In this document: piece after piece, positions 1 to 13,600 of the stretch
How the letters are laid out: each line of letters starts with the position of its first letter
Numbering within the stretch: position 1 is the first letter of the stretch
NCBI RefSeq assembly: GCF_029227915.1
Contig: NC_079888.1
Location: 16,167,001 to 16,227,000 of the forward strand
Length of the DNA stretch: 60,000 nucleotides
Direction: 5' to 3'
Source: Hydractinia symbiolongicarpus
Taxonomy: Eukaryota > Cnidaria > Hydrozoa > Anthoathecata > Hydractiniidae
The notes under the pieces: model-generated
Databases searched by the model: none
What the model was told of the DNA's origin: nothing
Seen by the model: the letters and a program-made list of their open reading frames with translations, nothing else
Translations under genes and position numbers: made by a program

Positions 1-287
1 ACAACCAGTCATTAGCCTGTGGAAGAATTTACAAGTCAGCCGGTCCTCAAAATTTTGCCTGTTATAGTATTTCCCACTTCTGTCATTATTGCTAAAGAGG
101 ACCCTTAAATAGTCTTGTTCTTTTTCTCTTACAAGACACGGTAACTGCTTAACTACAAACCACCCAGACATCAGTCTTATTCCGTCGTGAAGCGATAAAC
201 GTACGAAGATTTCAAAACATAGTCTTACCTACCACGTGGTTGATAATAAGACCTGCAAGGTTTGCATTTAAATTTAATGTGACTTAC
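1..287. other. Left-edge sequence downstream of Cav1 exon 38; no certain exon
   Basis: This should be intron or the next exons of the calcium channel. No IQ motif can be read. On the minus strand one frame stays open from 228 to the window edge (76 codons, with a Met at 171) and reads like protein, but I recognise no family. A 24-nt segment (229-252) has a good acceptor (TTGCAG) and donor (GTAAGA) and would end in Asn-His-Val-Val plus the first base of a further codon. That would fit the V-G-K of the IQ exon, but the intron before it would be only 35 nt. Confidence 0.35.
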
Positions 288-1633
288 AATCAGGCCTGGG
301 AACTACTTTGTCTAGCAATTTCTCACTCGTTCCAGGCCAAATATGTTTGATTATACTTCGTAGCTCTCCATTCTCCTTGGCTGTATTGGATTTCACTAAA
401 AAAAGCAAAAACACATTACTGTGATAATACGAGGAAGAGCATGTCGTATCAAAGCTGATACGAGGGAGAACGTATCGTATCGCAGCTGATACGAGGGATA
501 TTGTACCGTCTCGCAGTTTGCAGTAAGGAGAATATATCGTATAGTTAATGTGTTTGACATTAACTTTACGATATGTATAGTAAATGTCAAGCAAAAAGAG
601 AAATACATAAGTTTGTACTTTTATCATATAAAAAACATAAAGCCATTAAATGACGATAGAGCATTACCGTCAGGTTTTTTAATATTTAGTGATGTTCGAA
701 CGAGTGCGAACAAAGTAGCATGGAAGTCGACTGTACCATCGTTGTTCATCATCATGTTCATACTGACGAGACGCTAAACAGAACACGTGTTTCGTAAATT
801 CGTAGTAAAAGTAAATTCTAACTATGATCACGTCACCCAATCGCGAAATTAAATTCTCAAGAAAAAAGATTTAATCAGGGCCGGCGAATCGGTTTTTGCA
901 AGTGGAGGAAGTACTGTTTTAACTAAGGCTGCTTTACAAATTCTTTGAAATTTAGAGCCGCTTGATGGACTATGACGCTATTTAACTTCTACAGTTTTAC
1001 TGTATAGTGTTTTCGAACTTATCTAAGCATCTCTGATAAAAAAAGTGGGGATTCATGTGAATTATATAAAATTTCGCGAATAACCCGTCTTGCGAAAATT
1101 TTAGCTTGCGGAATTTTTTAAACATTAAAGTAATCTTTAAAAGCTAAAATTTTTAGTTTTTGCGAGTCTTAAATTTTGTAATTATAATCACATTTTGAAT
1201 GTTTTCCAAAATATATAGATGCATCGTGTAATATTAGCTTAACTTGCGATTTAGGTATGACACACATTACTATAAATTGAAATCAAGTAAAAGAAAAGTA
1301 TATCATCAACATTCAAACACCTTACCTTGCAAGCCTCTCTATGAGGACAGCATTTACCAAAACCCAGCGGAGGCTCGATTCGTTTTAACATGCTCACTAT
1401 GTCCACATGTTTCATGCGACCACTATAAAAAAACAAAAAACAAGTACAAAATTTACTAACAAAGAACAACAAAAGAATGAATAAATGAATGAGTAAAACA
1501 TTTACGTTGCTTCCGAGTCGTATTCTGACCACGTCCTTACATACTCCTCCAAATGATGTGGACCAAGAATTGACCAATCACGTGTAAGATAATCAAAGTT
1601 ATCCATGATGACAGCCACAAACAAGTTAATAAT
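288..1633 (-). CDS. CACNA1 (Cav1 type): Cav1 exons 35-38: end of IVS6, EF-hand and pre-IQ region
   Basis: Exon 35 (1506-1633) encodes the end of S6 and the EF-hand-like region ([18 protein letters not shown], then [14 protein letters not shown]). Exon 36 (1326-1422) gives [14 protein letters not shown]. Exon 37 (668-773) gives [20 protein letters not shown]. Exon 38 (288-395) gives the pre-IQ helix [20 protein letters not shown]. Between exons 37 and 38 lies a 31-bp tandem array. The next expected piece, the calmodulin-binding IQ motif, is not recognisable in the last 287 bases, so the gene continues past the left edge. A possible 24-nt microexon at 229-252 is described under findings. Confidence 0.9.
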
Positions 1634-4600
1634 CTAAAAAAAAAATCTTTTACATTCAGGGAATTTTTTTAAATTACAGTTACAACTCAAGTTGAAGAGT
1701 TTAAAAGCGTTGACTTAACAGATATTCTAATTAATCTTAGCTTTTGACAAGTCGAGTGTTTTAATGGCGTTACTCACCAAAAAAGAACAGATCATGTTGA
1801 AGGTGATAAAATACACATAAGCAAAATCATTGCCGCATGTTTGCGTGGGATCCATTTCACACAGCGTGGTAGGCTTATCTAGACACGAATTCATAATCTG
1901 CTGCCAATTCTCACCCGTTGACGACCTGAAACGACAAAGAAAATACATATATGAAAGTCATGTTTATGGTGAATTTTTTACATACTGCAGACCATACACA
2001 TTAGAGCGCCTGTAACACCGCCAAGGCGGCTGGGCGCTTAATAAATTATGTGAAACGAATTAACTTTTTTTTACAGTAGGACAGAAAAACTGTAATGTTA
2101 ATAACAAAGTAAAAAGTTGAAGTTAACCCAAACTAGGGCGTCATTCAAACAATTTCTTATCGAATGGTCCCCTCTTGGTTAGAGGTAATGGGCACCTAAT
2201 GAGCCTATTTTCTCTTAAATGGGAGGGGGGAGAAGAATTGATGTGGCACAAGCAATCGATTAAATAGGTTTTTACTAGATAAAAGTTTTAAAATACTTTA
2301 CTAGGTATAATTTTTAAGTGTCATCTTTTAGATAAACGATTTAGATTGGACAGAAGATAAATATACAACGCCCTACCGAAACAACACCAACGCTGCAGCT
2401 GGAAAAGTTTGAAAATTATTATAACGATTAATTGCTGAGTCATCATCAGTTTTAATTCCCCCAAAAACCTAAAAATAATAAAAAAAAATGACGGTATATC
2501 ACAAGAAACGAGATTGTTATTAAACTTGTTACCACCGTTAAAAACCAAACACTACAGAATTAAAAAAACAGCAAACAATACAGTAGATCAGGGTAAAAAC
2601 GGTATTTAAGTTTCACTGGCAAATCTAAAGCATGTAAAAAGTCAAAAGTTATACATCTATCAGCCTTCAGCTTGACTACGTTTCATCTTAATATTTTTTC
2701 TCACAATATGTAAGTTTTTTTTAAAGGGACGAAATTGTAATTCTACGGGTCAAAAGGTTTTCTCGACTTTAGTTTTAAAGCTATTGCGCATGCGCAACTA
2801 TTATTTAAAAACCAGAAAAATGTCAGTTAAAGATAATAAATTTAAAGATAATTATATTTTACTCTGAGTAAAGGGAAGCTTGTCAAGGGTAGGCTGGTAA
2901 TGTTTGTGCTGTTAACGACTAACACATTAACATAGTTTGGTTTTAATATCTGAAGAAATATAACACAATATAAATACCTGCATTCCAATGACTGCGTAGA
3001 TGAAGAATAAGAGTAATATAAGAAGGCCAACGTATGGAAGCGCCTAAAAATAGGGTTTATTGACAATTCTAAGTACTAAGAATTTAGTCTCTTTTAAAAT
3101 ACGGAAGTCGACTGGTACATTTTTGAGGAATATCATAGCATCATCAGTCTAAATTTGTTTTGCAACATCATAAAATGCAGAATAACACTAAATTAAGAGC
3201 TTGTTCATGTTGACGTCCATATGGTCCAAACTTACCTGAAAAGATTTCATAAAGGTCCATAATAATGTTCGAATACCAGCACCTTTGCTTAGTAATTTCA
3301 CCAGACGAAGTGCACGAAACAGGCGGAAGAAATTAAACTTGATTGTGTTGTCTTTCTATAAAAACAAAAACGCGGTTAAATTATCACGTGACTCGAGCGC
3401 TTTAATAAACATCACAAAACAATAAAATACTGTGTTATTCGTTGAAATATTCTATCCATATGGAGGAGTGTTAAGGAGGCACTTAGACATTCATTCAAAT
3501 AAAAGAGAGCCTGCAGAAAAGTGGCGCATGCGCACTGCAACATATCAGAGGTTAAATAAAATATCGCTGGGAAAATGATCAATACAGGTGGAAGGTCTAC
3601 ACTTCTCGTATGAATGCTTTTTTAAAAAACGTCCTTCCCAACTTTTTTTTTCACTGGCTCATTTATATGCAAAATTTGATGACGAAATTATAAAAGATTT
3701 GGACTTACGTAAACTTCACCAATAATAATATCAGCAATGCTACCAAGAACAATAATAAAATCAAAGATATTCCACGGATCTCTGAAATAATTCTAAACAA
3801 AAAGTCACAGAGGGTTAGGAAAACCACTATCTTGTCAACGTGTAGGACAAAAACCCGTCTCAATAGGGTATGAAATAATAAAGTTCTTTACTTTGTTTAA
3901 TTCTTTTTTTTCTTTAAACACATCAATATTTCATATTAAACAAAATTTATAAATATTTACAGAGGAAAAAAATTAAAATCATTCTTATCCTCTATTTCTT
4001 TTATATCTGTTTTGTTTTATAATTGTTTATTTTTTTTTTATACACGTTACAAAAACAGAAATCCTATTTTTAATGATTTTAAATGCGACTGGCACGATTT
4101 AAACGCTAACCTACGCACCTGAAAAAGTAGCACTTCCTTGCAGAGAATTCGCGAGCTGAAGAGTTTGAAAAGTTTGCTAAATGGTTGTCGCAAAACTTTG
4201 GGGAGGGGGGGTTGTAGCTTATATTTGACTAAATACTTATATTTTACTACGTCAGTTGCTCTTGAATATGGTTGACGAGTCTTTCGAAAGTCAAAATGAC
4301 TATACAATATGAAGCACATTCACAAGCCACTGAAGTAATAATTTATATACTTGTCACGCCACAACACTGACTCTTTTATCTAAATATCTTACTCTTGGTT
4401 TGAATGCGAGAAGCTTTAGGATACACTCCAGTAAGAAAACCATTGTAAAACCAATATTAAACCCATCCAAAACTGTCTCGTATCTAGCTGGTGCTTCGAA
4501 ATACTAAGAAGAAAAAAACACAGAAGTTTTAGAAGTAATACATTGTTCATTTGTAACCGCAAAAGTGGCTATAGAAGCCACTTGTACAAGTTGCACAAAT

Positions 4601-7600
4601 GAGAAAAAAATAGGTTCAAGATAGAAAGAGCATCCGCTGACGTTACGCTATACTGGACAAGTTTTTTTTTAAACCTCCTCGCTTTATTTTTAGCCTGAAT
4701 CAGAAATTCATGTATTTTTTGAAAATTAACATTAGAAATAAAATTGTTAGGAAAAGGAAACGCTAAAAAAAACCAACACATCTCCACAGCTAAAAACACT
4801 CCAAAACAAATTCCCTGTATTACCATAAAATGCTGATGTCAGCGAAAACATTTTTAAAGGCCAAACTCACCTGAGCTCCGAGTACTACAGTGTTAGCTAC
4901 GATGAAAGCGAAGATCATGTACTCAAACATCCGTGACGTCACTACTCTCCAAATATGGAACTGGGTTTGTTGTTCCGGTTTGAATCGGCATATCGGGCGT
5001 ACACGCAAGACATATTCAATACACTTTCTCTATCAAATAAATATGTTAAAAAAATCAAAGGAATGCTAATTCTTTCCGTTTTTTTTCTATTGCTTTATTG
5101 TGCGTTCTTTGTTCATTCATTCGTTCCCTACTTCACTCATTCATTTATTAATTCGCCAATTTTTGTCCGCCGACAGTAATAAAATAAGAACTTGTATGTG
5201 TATCAGCATATCAAGCAGAAATAATTATCATTGAAAAAAGTTGGTACAAAGTGACTAAATTTTGACGCAGTGTGTAAAATCTTTTTCCAACTTTCCCTGT
5301 TTTTTTTAACTTTACGAGTTAAAATTATTATATAGAGATATAAATGCAGTAAATTTCCCTGTATATACTTTCTGTTTAAACACTCAACAAGTATTTCATA
5401 AATAAACGGTAAAAACTCACTGTAAACTTTAGTCCATGTGACTATATTTCGTGCACGTGACTAATATTTTCACTAACAAAAAATTTTACTGACTTTTTTT
5501 ACAGGAAAATTGACTGTCATTAGAAGCAAGTTCTATATTCTCCTAGTAGGTACTCACACCTGTTCTATAATGTGTATGCAGACAAGGGAAAAAAATGGTA
5601 CCTGATTTTTATCCAGTTCACAATCCTTGTACTCTTCTTCGCCCTCACTTTGAAACGTGACAATAACGAAACCGACAAAAATATTCACCATAAAGAAAGC
5701 GATGATGATGATGTATATAACAAAATAAACCGCAACCCAGGGTCGGTTATCTTCAATTGGTCCCTGGTCCACTTTCGTAGAGTCGATTGCATTTTCTAAA
5801 ATTCTATGCAAAACAAAACTCTAATTGTTAAACAAGCCTGACACGAGTTGTACAAAATAAAAAGATAACATGTGAAATAACTAGATTCTATTTTTAGCAG
5901 ACAAGGAAGACAAGGTTCCAAATTGAAGTATCCACTGAACTTGCATGTGAAAATAAACACATACACTGAATTACATGAGAATAAACACATACCCTGGCCA
6001 TCCTTCAAACGTCATCACAACAAAGAGTGTCATCATAGCTTGAAACACGTTGTCAAAATTGAACTTATGTGACTTCCACTCACGCTCCGTCACCTAAATA
6101 AAACAAAGATTTGCTGAAAACTGGAAGCTGTTGACAAAAACACATCTTATTGTAGATTCCCATAGAGATTGATCGTGACTTTACCTGTTCAATTCCACTG
6201 CATTTATATATTTTTGTGAAATTATTTACTTGAAAATACTAGCAAGGAAAACTTACCACGCCGTCTAGAAGGTCTTTAGTCATTGGTCCATTATTGTGTT
6301 CAATGAAAGTTCCTCTATTGAATAAATAAACAAAAAACTCAATTATTAAATGATTTGCTTAGAAAATTACATCAGGTGGACAAATATATCTGTTCCACAG
6401 AATATGTTGTGCAAAGAACTGGAGTTTGTGACACTTAAATTGTTTATGTTCGTTGTCGTTTGAAATGATCAAAATATTATATCTTATCTATTAATTATTT
6501 TGACATTACAGCATGACATCAATGCATTAGACAGACGACACAGGTTATTGCATTGCACTGATATGTTTAAGGTGAAATATCTTGGTAGCAACAACAAGAG
6601 CTAGTTATTATAGAAAATTCTGTGAAAAAACAACTTGAATTTTAAGTTCTAAAATCCATTTTTTGAACCGTTTTGACTCATTATGCCGAATCTACTATTA
6701 TTGGGCCATTTTTAAAAACTAAATTTGTCACATTCAAGGGTCTATTGTTCCCTAGCCTTGTGCAAAACATCAGAAAAAACTGATGATACAATCCTGCGTT
6801 ATGTCGTAAAAAACGTATTTTTGGACCAGTTGGGCTCATTTTGCACACAAATCTGCCATTTTTTAACTAATAAGATTTTATCTAAAAAAACTGGCTTTGT
6901 CACATTTGGAAGTCTATTGTTCTCTATCTTTGTGCAAAAATCAGAAAACACTACCATATTTTCCCCAATAAACGCCCCTCTCTAATAAACCCCCACCCCT
7001 AGTGTGATGAAATGGGGAGAAGTTGGTTGTTGAAGATGCCAATATTAAAGAGAACTTGATTAACTTTGATGAAAAAGGAGATGACCTTGTAAATATTGAG
7101 GATATATAAGAAATATCTCACATATTAAAAAAATATTTTTTGTAAATAAACGTCCCTATCTTATTAACGCCGCCTATTAAACACACACCCACCCCCTCGA
7201 ATGTATTAGGTAGGTCTAACAAACTATCTAAAATCACAGCATGATGTCAATATTTAACTCTTAAAGATTTTAGGGGCTCAATTGTGATCCCACTTAGGAC
7301 TTTAGCCAATTATTTTGATATATGTACAATAAGATTGCTGAACGTTTACTACTTACTTGCAATCGGCTTCAGTTAGAGCTGTTTTATCAGTGCAGTATGA
7401 AAATGTACCCTAAACAGTTAAATATATTTGACAATATGATGAAGAATAAATATGTAATGAAAATTGTTAATATTGTAAAAACAAATGAAAAGAATTCAAT
7501 GATAATAACTCAATAGTTTGGAGGAAAAAAGTAAAATTTAGGGAAGCTTTGAATGACAACATGAACATGGTAAATTGATGCAATAAGAATTTTTGATTAT

Positions 7601-10600
7601 CACTTTTTATTTTCATATTGTTTTTCTGATATCCAATTTCAAAACATACACAATTTTGTTATTCTTAAAACATTATTGTCCAAATTCAAAATTTCATCAC
7701 CACATGGTGAAAATTGAAATATTTTTTTATTGACCACCTGATTTTTATAACATAAGAGTAAAAACGCTAAGCTGAGTTCTGTAGTAGGAAATGCACAAAA
7801 TTATTTTAAAGGTGTCTGCCAAAGTTTCTTAAACACTTCTTTGTTATGGTTTCTTGCTGCAATTTCCACCATATGGAGACTCTCTCTATATATATAACCG
7901 AACTTGCAAAGGATGGAACATTTTGTTCAAACAGAGACCACCGTGCGTATTTGAGATAGGGGAAAGTTCGAGTTAGACAGTATTCAGGATAAAGAAAGTC
8001 TATTGTACTCAGGCTTCATAAGCGCACAGACGTAATGAAAATCACATGGCTTAATCAAATTACCTTAAAAAGTTGAATACCAATGACAGCAAATAAAAAC
8101 TGAAACAGAACTGTAACCAGCATTATGTTACCAATACTTCTTATTGCCACGAACACACATTGTACAACGTGCTAAAAGAAAACAAAGTATTTACATAGGG
8201 TTATTTATGTATAATTTTCGATCACTAGTCTTGTTTTATAAAAGGGTTCACCGAGTTTTAGGCAAAATGAAACTCATTTTAGTGTTGATTTTATTTTGGT
8301 TAAAATGACCGAAAGTAAACTTCATTTCAAAACGTCGCAGCGCACCAATTATTGAGTGTGACATCACACCGTGCAGAAAGTCCGTGAGCTCAGCAGCACA
8401 CCTTCTAAACGTTTTGCTTACTACTGTTTACATTGTTCGTTGATAAGATGTCTTGTAATAATGACGAAGATTATAACTTAGAAAGTTCAAAATCAAATAA
8501 TCCTCCTTAAGACTACAAAACTACAGCCATACAAATTTCAACCTCTTGTGTCTGACGAGGATGAATTAGTAACGGTGTAGAAAATGATAAGGTTTCTTTT
8601 ACTGACGTAGAACCACGTACGGGTAATGCAAAATGGTGTGAATGTGGAAATTGTAGAGCAATGGAAACTGGTACTGAAAGCGTGTGCTGTGTAGAGTCAA
8701 ACGAAATTCCTGATGAGTTCTTCCAAGGTAGGTAGGATATATACTGCAAATATAAATCTTTTCTAAGCGAAATTTTCCTTTTTAAAAAAATAAAAAATAT
8801 ATTTCATCGTATTCTTTTCGTCCGAAAAAATAAAATAATTTTTACTTCACAAACCAATTTGTTTTTATTTCACAGGTCAACAATCTAATTCCTCTGCACG
8901 TGTTTTTTTTGCACACAAATGCAAAGAAATCTGATGTAATGTTACATTTTCTCCGTGATGGAAAACATCGAAATGCGTGATCGAAAGATCGAATAAGGTT
9001 CGTGTCGAAGTAATAAGTTAGTAAAACGGGGGTATAAATATTGTATAATTGAAAATCACTCTTATCATAGGTCATAAATGCGTTACAGAAGCTGTGAATT
9101 GGAAATTGGTATAATATTATAACATAAAGATGTAGAAAACGTTATTTGGTTGTGTTGTGAATATAAGTGTAAATAATGAAATGAGAAACTTTGACCGCCT
9201 TGACTAACCAAAATGGCATTTTTACGAAGTGGCAATATTTTAATATGGAAGATTATTACCTGGAGATCTCTTTTAAAAGAACTATCTGTAACTTTGATCA
9301 CTTGGCACAACGTATTTTATTTAGCCATTTTTGTCTGAGTTCTTTCGTATTCACAGATTCTGTGAAAACTTACTTCTTTACACTTCTCTGATTGATTGGT
9401 ACATCCAAACGCAGAGCAACTAACCATTTTTTAAAAATTTAAATGTAACTTACATACAAAAAGCGATTTAAATGTAAGCCAGAGGTCTTAACATGAACGT
9501 TCTCTGCGCTCGCTTAAACTTCCTGCACGATGTGATGTCATTATTTATAGTCGGGTCCAGTCAGAAATGAAATCGCGCCTATCTGTTTTGTTATGAGAAA
9601 AAAATTGAATATGCGAAGACGAGTACAACGATTTTAAATAAGAAAAAAAAGTGAATTAACTTTTTTTTTTGATTTCTTATGCTTTTCTGAGTATGTATAA
9701 AACAAAAAAGAAAAAAGTGATTTTTACTGGAGTTCCCCTTTAATAAGTAATTTAAAACAAGACTATGTTTTAAACTCAAACAAATGGTCCCTCACCTTCA
9801 GGCCTTTTGCCCTATTAATAGCTCGAAGTGGACGCAACACACGGATAACACGTAGAATTCGAACCACTGATATTTCTTTAGAGTTTCTACATAAAAAATA
9901 TTGCTTAAATCAAATAAATCAGAGCATAGATGTCAATTGGCATATTGCTATTTTAAGTATGTATTTTAACTTTAAATAAAGAAATAATAAATAAATAAAA
10001 AATAAAAAATAGATTTGGCAAATGCTTTTAAAATAGTATTGTACTAGTTTCTAATGGTGAATACATAGATAACAAAACATAGGTAAATATTAATAATTGA
10101 GAGTTTATATTTACGAAAAATATATTAGACTTTAAAGATTGCTGCTTGCAGAAATTACATTATTTAATTACATCATTATTTACATTATTTAATTACATCA
10201 TTATTTACATTATTTACTGATTGAAATTTTGCAACACTGAAACACAATAAAACTACCTGAGTATAATGGCAACAAGTGATACTGACACAATCAGCAAATC
10301 AAGAACGTTGAAGAAACCGCGACAGAAACTTCCTTTATGCAAGAAAGCACCATATGCCACAAGCTAAAAATAAATGATGTATTAGCTACAGTAAAAAATA
10401 CAGTAGCCGTTTACTAAAAACAAATAAAGTCATTACCTTGATCAGAATTTCAACTGTGAATATGGCTGTAAATATGTAGTCAAAATAATCTAACACCTAA
10501 GAGATAATAAACAATAAAAAATTCACCTTCAATCTAAACATTATATTTATAACAAGTTAGTTATTATTCTAAGGCTTTGAAACAAACAAATAATAGGACT

Positions 10601-13600
10601 TTACTTGATTTCTGATTTGATCTTTATTGAGAGGATCTTCTGCTGAAAGAAGTACACTACTGCAGCAAATCAACACCAGTATGGAATTTACAAAATATGG
10701 ATGAGTGCATAACTTGTAACAAAAGATACGAAACCTAAGACAAAAGAGTTTATGTTTAGCTTATTTGTGTGTCTAAAAATTTACAAAATTTAAACAACCA
10801 ATTTTTTTAAAAACAAATTTTTCATTAAGACACATGATAAAAGGGAACGGTGTCAAGTAATAGAAATTCTAAATACAAGATTCGGGTATTTCTTTGTTCT
10901 TAAATTAGTGAGAAGTTATAAATGGACCACGAAAGCTGACTTGAACACATACAGTTAAATGGTACACAAAAACGAAAATACGAATCGATCGAAATCTGTG
11001 GGATAGGGAAAATGAAATTGAAAAAGGTGTGCACAGTTGTTAGGAAATGTTTAAATGGCAAAATGTGTACTAACTTTAATGACTACTTTACTATCAGACA
11101 TCACGAAATTTATATATAAAAATGGAGGACTGATGTTAAAATAACCCAAATGTAAATTAGAATTTGGGAAAAAGTCTTTTCTTTTCCAAGGAGCCAAAAT
11201 TTATAACGAGCTTCCTTTAGCTATTCGATTCTCACATCGGAATTTTAACACAATGTTGGCAGATTATTTTAATTATTGATTTTTCCTAGACTCAAGATAG
11301 GAGTTTTCTTATTGATTGACATGAATTGTCAACAATATTTAAACTTGTTTTCAAAATAAATTTTCAACATTTTTCACTACTCTTAATCTTAGTCGCAGTT
11401 TTAAGTTTACAAGCTTTTCACTTTTTAGGTTTACAGTCTTGCATTTTTCACCATTTTCTTTAACTTTTTTTCGTTGTCTTATCCATGTATATATTGTAAT
11501 ATGTATATGAAACCTGTATAAATAATACTTTATAATAATAATATTAATAATAATTGGAATAACAAAGAACAAAACACACTAAATAATTCTGATGCACTCT
11601 TTCTCACGTAAGCATTAATAGCGACAAAGTACATGATGCCATTGACAAAACTTAACGTACATGTTTCCAGACTTAAATAGAAACAGTGATCTCGCTTCAG
11701 GCATAGGATCAGGAATATCTTTTAGTAAGTTGATTTCTGACAATCTAAGTGGTCTCATTTTGGTGTTGTCCAAATCTAAATGAAAATAGAGGGTGACATC
11801 ATTGTTAAGAAAAAGGAATAAAAATCAATAATTATTATACTAGGTGTTTAACCATGTAAGTTCTGGTGTTTCAAATAAAAAATCAATAGTGTTTTTAGAT
11901 TAACACAAAATGAATATTGAACAGGCCAGTTTTAAAACGCAAACGTTGTAACCAGGCGTTTTCATTAGTTTCGAACAATAAATTTCTCCTGTGATTTAGC
12001 ACAAAAACGTTTTTAAACAAGCCAGTTTCAAAATGTATACGTTGCAACCAGGCGTTTTCATTAGTTTCAAACAATAAATTTCAACCGTAATTTAGCCCAA
12101 GAATGTTTTTGTGTGTGGTGACAAAGGAAGAAAAATGTTTATGTTCACTTTTTAACATATAAGAATAAAGAATTATTAATTTATTTACTTTTTTAATTGT
12201 TTGCTCATTCATTTAAATTAGAACTAGATTTAATATATAAACACTAACTGCTGTGTTCATCTTCTGAAGTAACTGTTGCTTGACGGTCCATGCTTGAAGT
12301 AAGCGAGATTGATACTGCCTCACTTGCTCGTTCAGTATCTGTAGAGTTTTGCATTGGCAAAGGGATACACAAATTTGCTGCAGGGCTACAAAAATAAAGA
12401 TTAAGCTTAAGCCGCAAAACTAAGATCTAAAAGAAAGGAGAAGAAAAAAAGGAAAATTATATTTTTGAGAAACCTTGTATCATTGTATTTTGACAAATTA
12501 AAGGAATATCCAAGTTAATTATCTAGGATTGAGTGCATTGGTTTGAAATGATTGTAAACTTTTTGCTAAATTAGTCTTGACTTCCTTGTCTCTAACAGCC
12601 AAAATAATCCAATAATTAATTGAAAATGAAGTGAGTTGATTAATTAGACATTACCAAATCAACATTAAAATCTTATTATCTCATTCGCAAACTAGAGTTT
12701 ATTTTTAAACTTCGAAATTTAAGTGAGGGAATTTTTAGCCTGTTGCATAAAAATTGCCAATTGCATATCACAATGAAATCATGTGTGTTGCTGAATAAAA
12801 TTTAACAAATGGAAAAAAGTATCACAAATGATTGTTAGAGAATAACATTAACCTTGGCTACCTCAGCAATTGCATACTGCAGAGGAAAGTTGCAAAAGAG
12901 GTCCTCTTTAATATTTTTTTACCATTGATGGGAGGAAATATTGATGTGAGTATTTAAAAAACAACACGGATCCCTAAATAACTTTTCACCCTCTTTCATT
13001 TATGAAAGGTACGATTTGGACACTAATAGGCATGTTATATTGACACCTCCATATGAAAATGCAAATTGATTAACCCTATGTGGGTATTTCGAACATTATT
13101 TTGACTGAAGGGACTGATTCTGCATCCTCCATAACTTTGAATTGGCTTAAATTCTAATCCAAAGTTATTATATTACAGGTGTCTAAAAGAAAATTACAAA
13201 AACTAAGAAAGTATCCATAGCCTTGCACCATATCAACCCTAGACCAGGAAGGGTTAAGTTATAGATGTCAAAAGTTAAATACTTACCCGATCACTGATGG
13301 ATTCTCTGAATCGATACTAAGCTGCTGTGGTGATGCATTTTGCGCACGTTTTCGTAATATTTTCATCTTCTTCTCCTGCTTTTTTCTTTTCTTTTCTTCT
13401 TTATCTATTTTGGTTAGATTTTCTGCATCTGCTAGATTATCGACAGCAATAGCCAAAAAAACATTCAACAAAATGTCTGTTAATGTGGTTAAAGAAAAAA
13501 GGATAATTTTAGTCATTGGAACAGGTCCTTGTACTTTCATAATTAAAGTTTCTAATCTTTGGCTAACACAAATGTAGTAAGAAAAAAATTTTACTGGTAG

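Noticed and set aside
4934-4941. Second CRE palindrome TGACGTCA
   Set aside because: It lies inside Cav1 exon 28 (codons for Val-Thr-Ser), so coding explains it.
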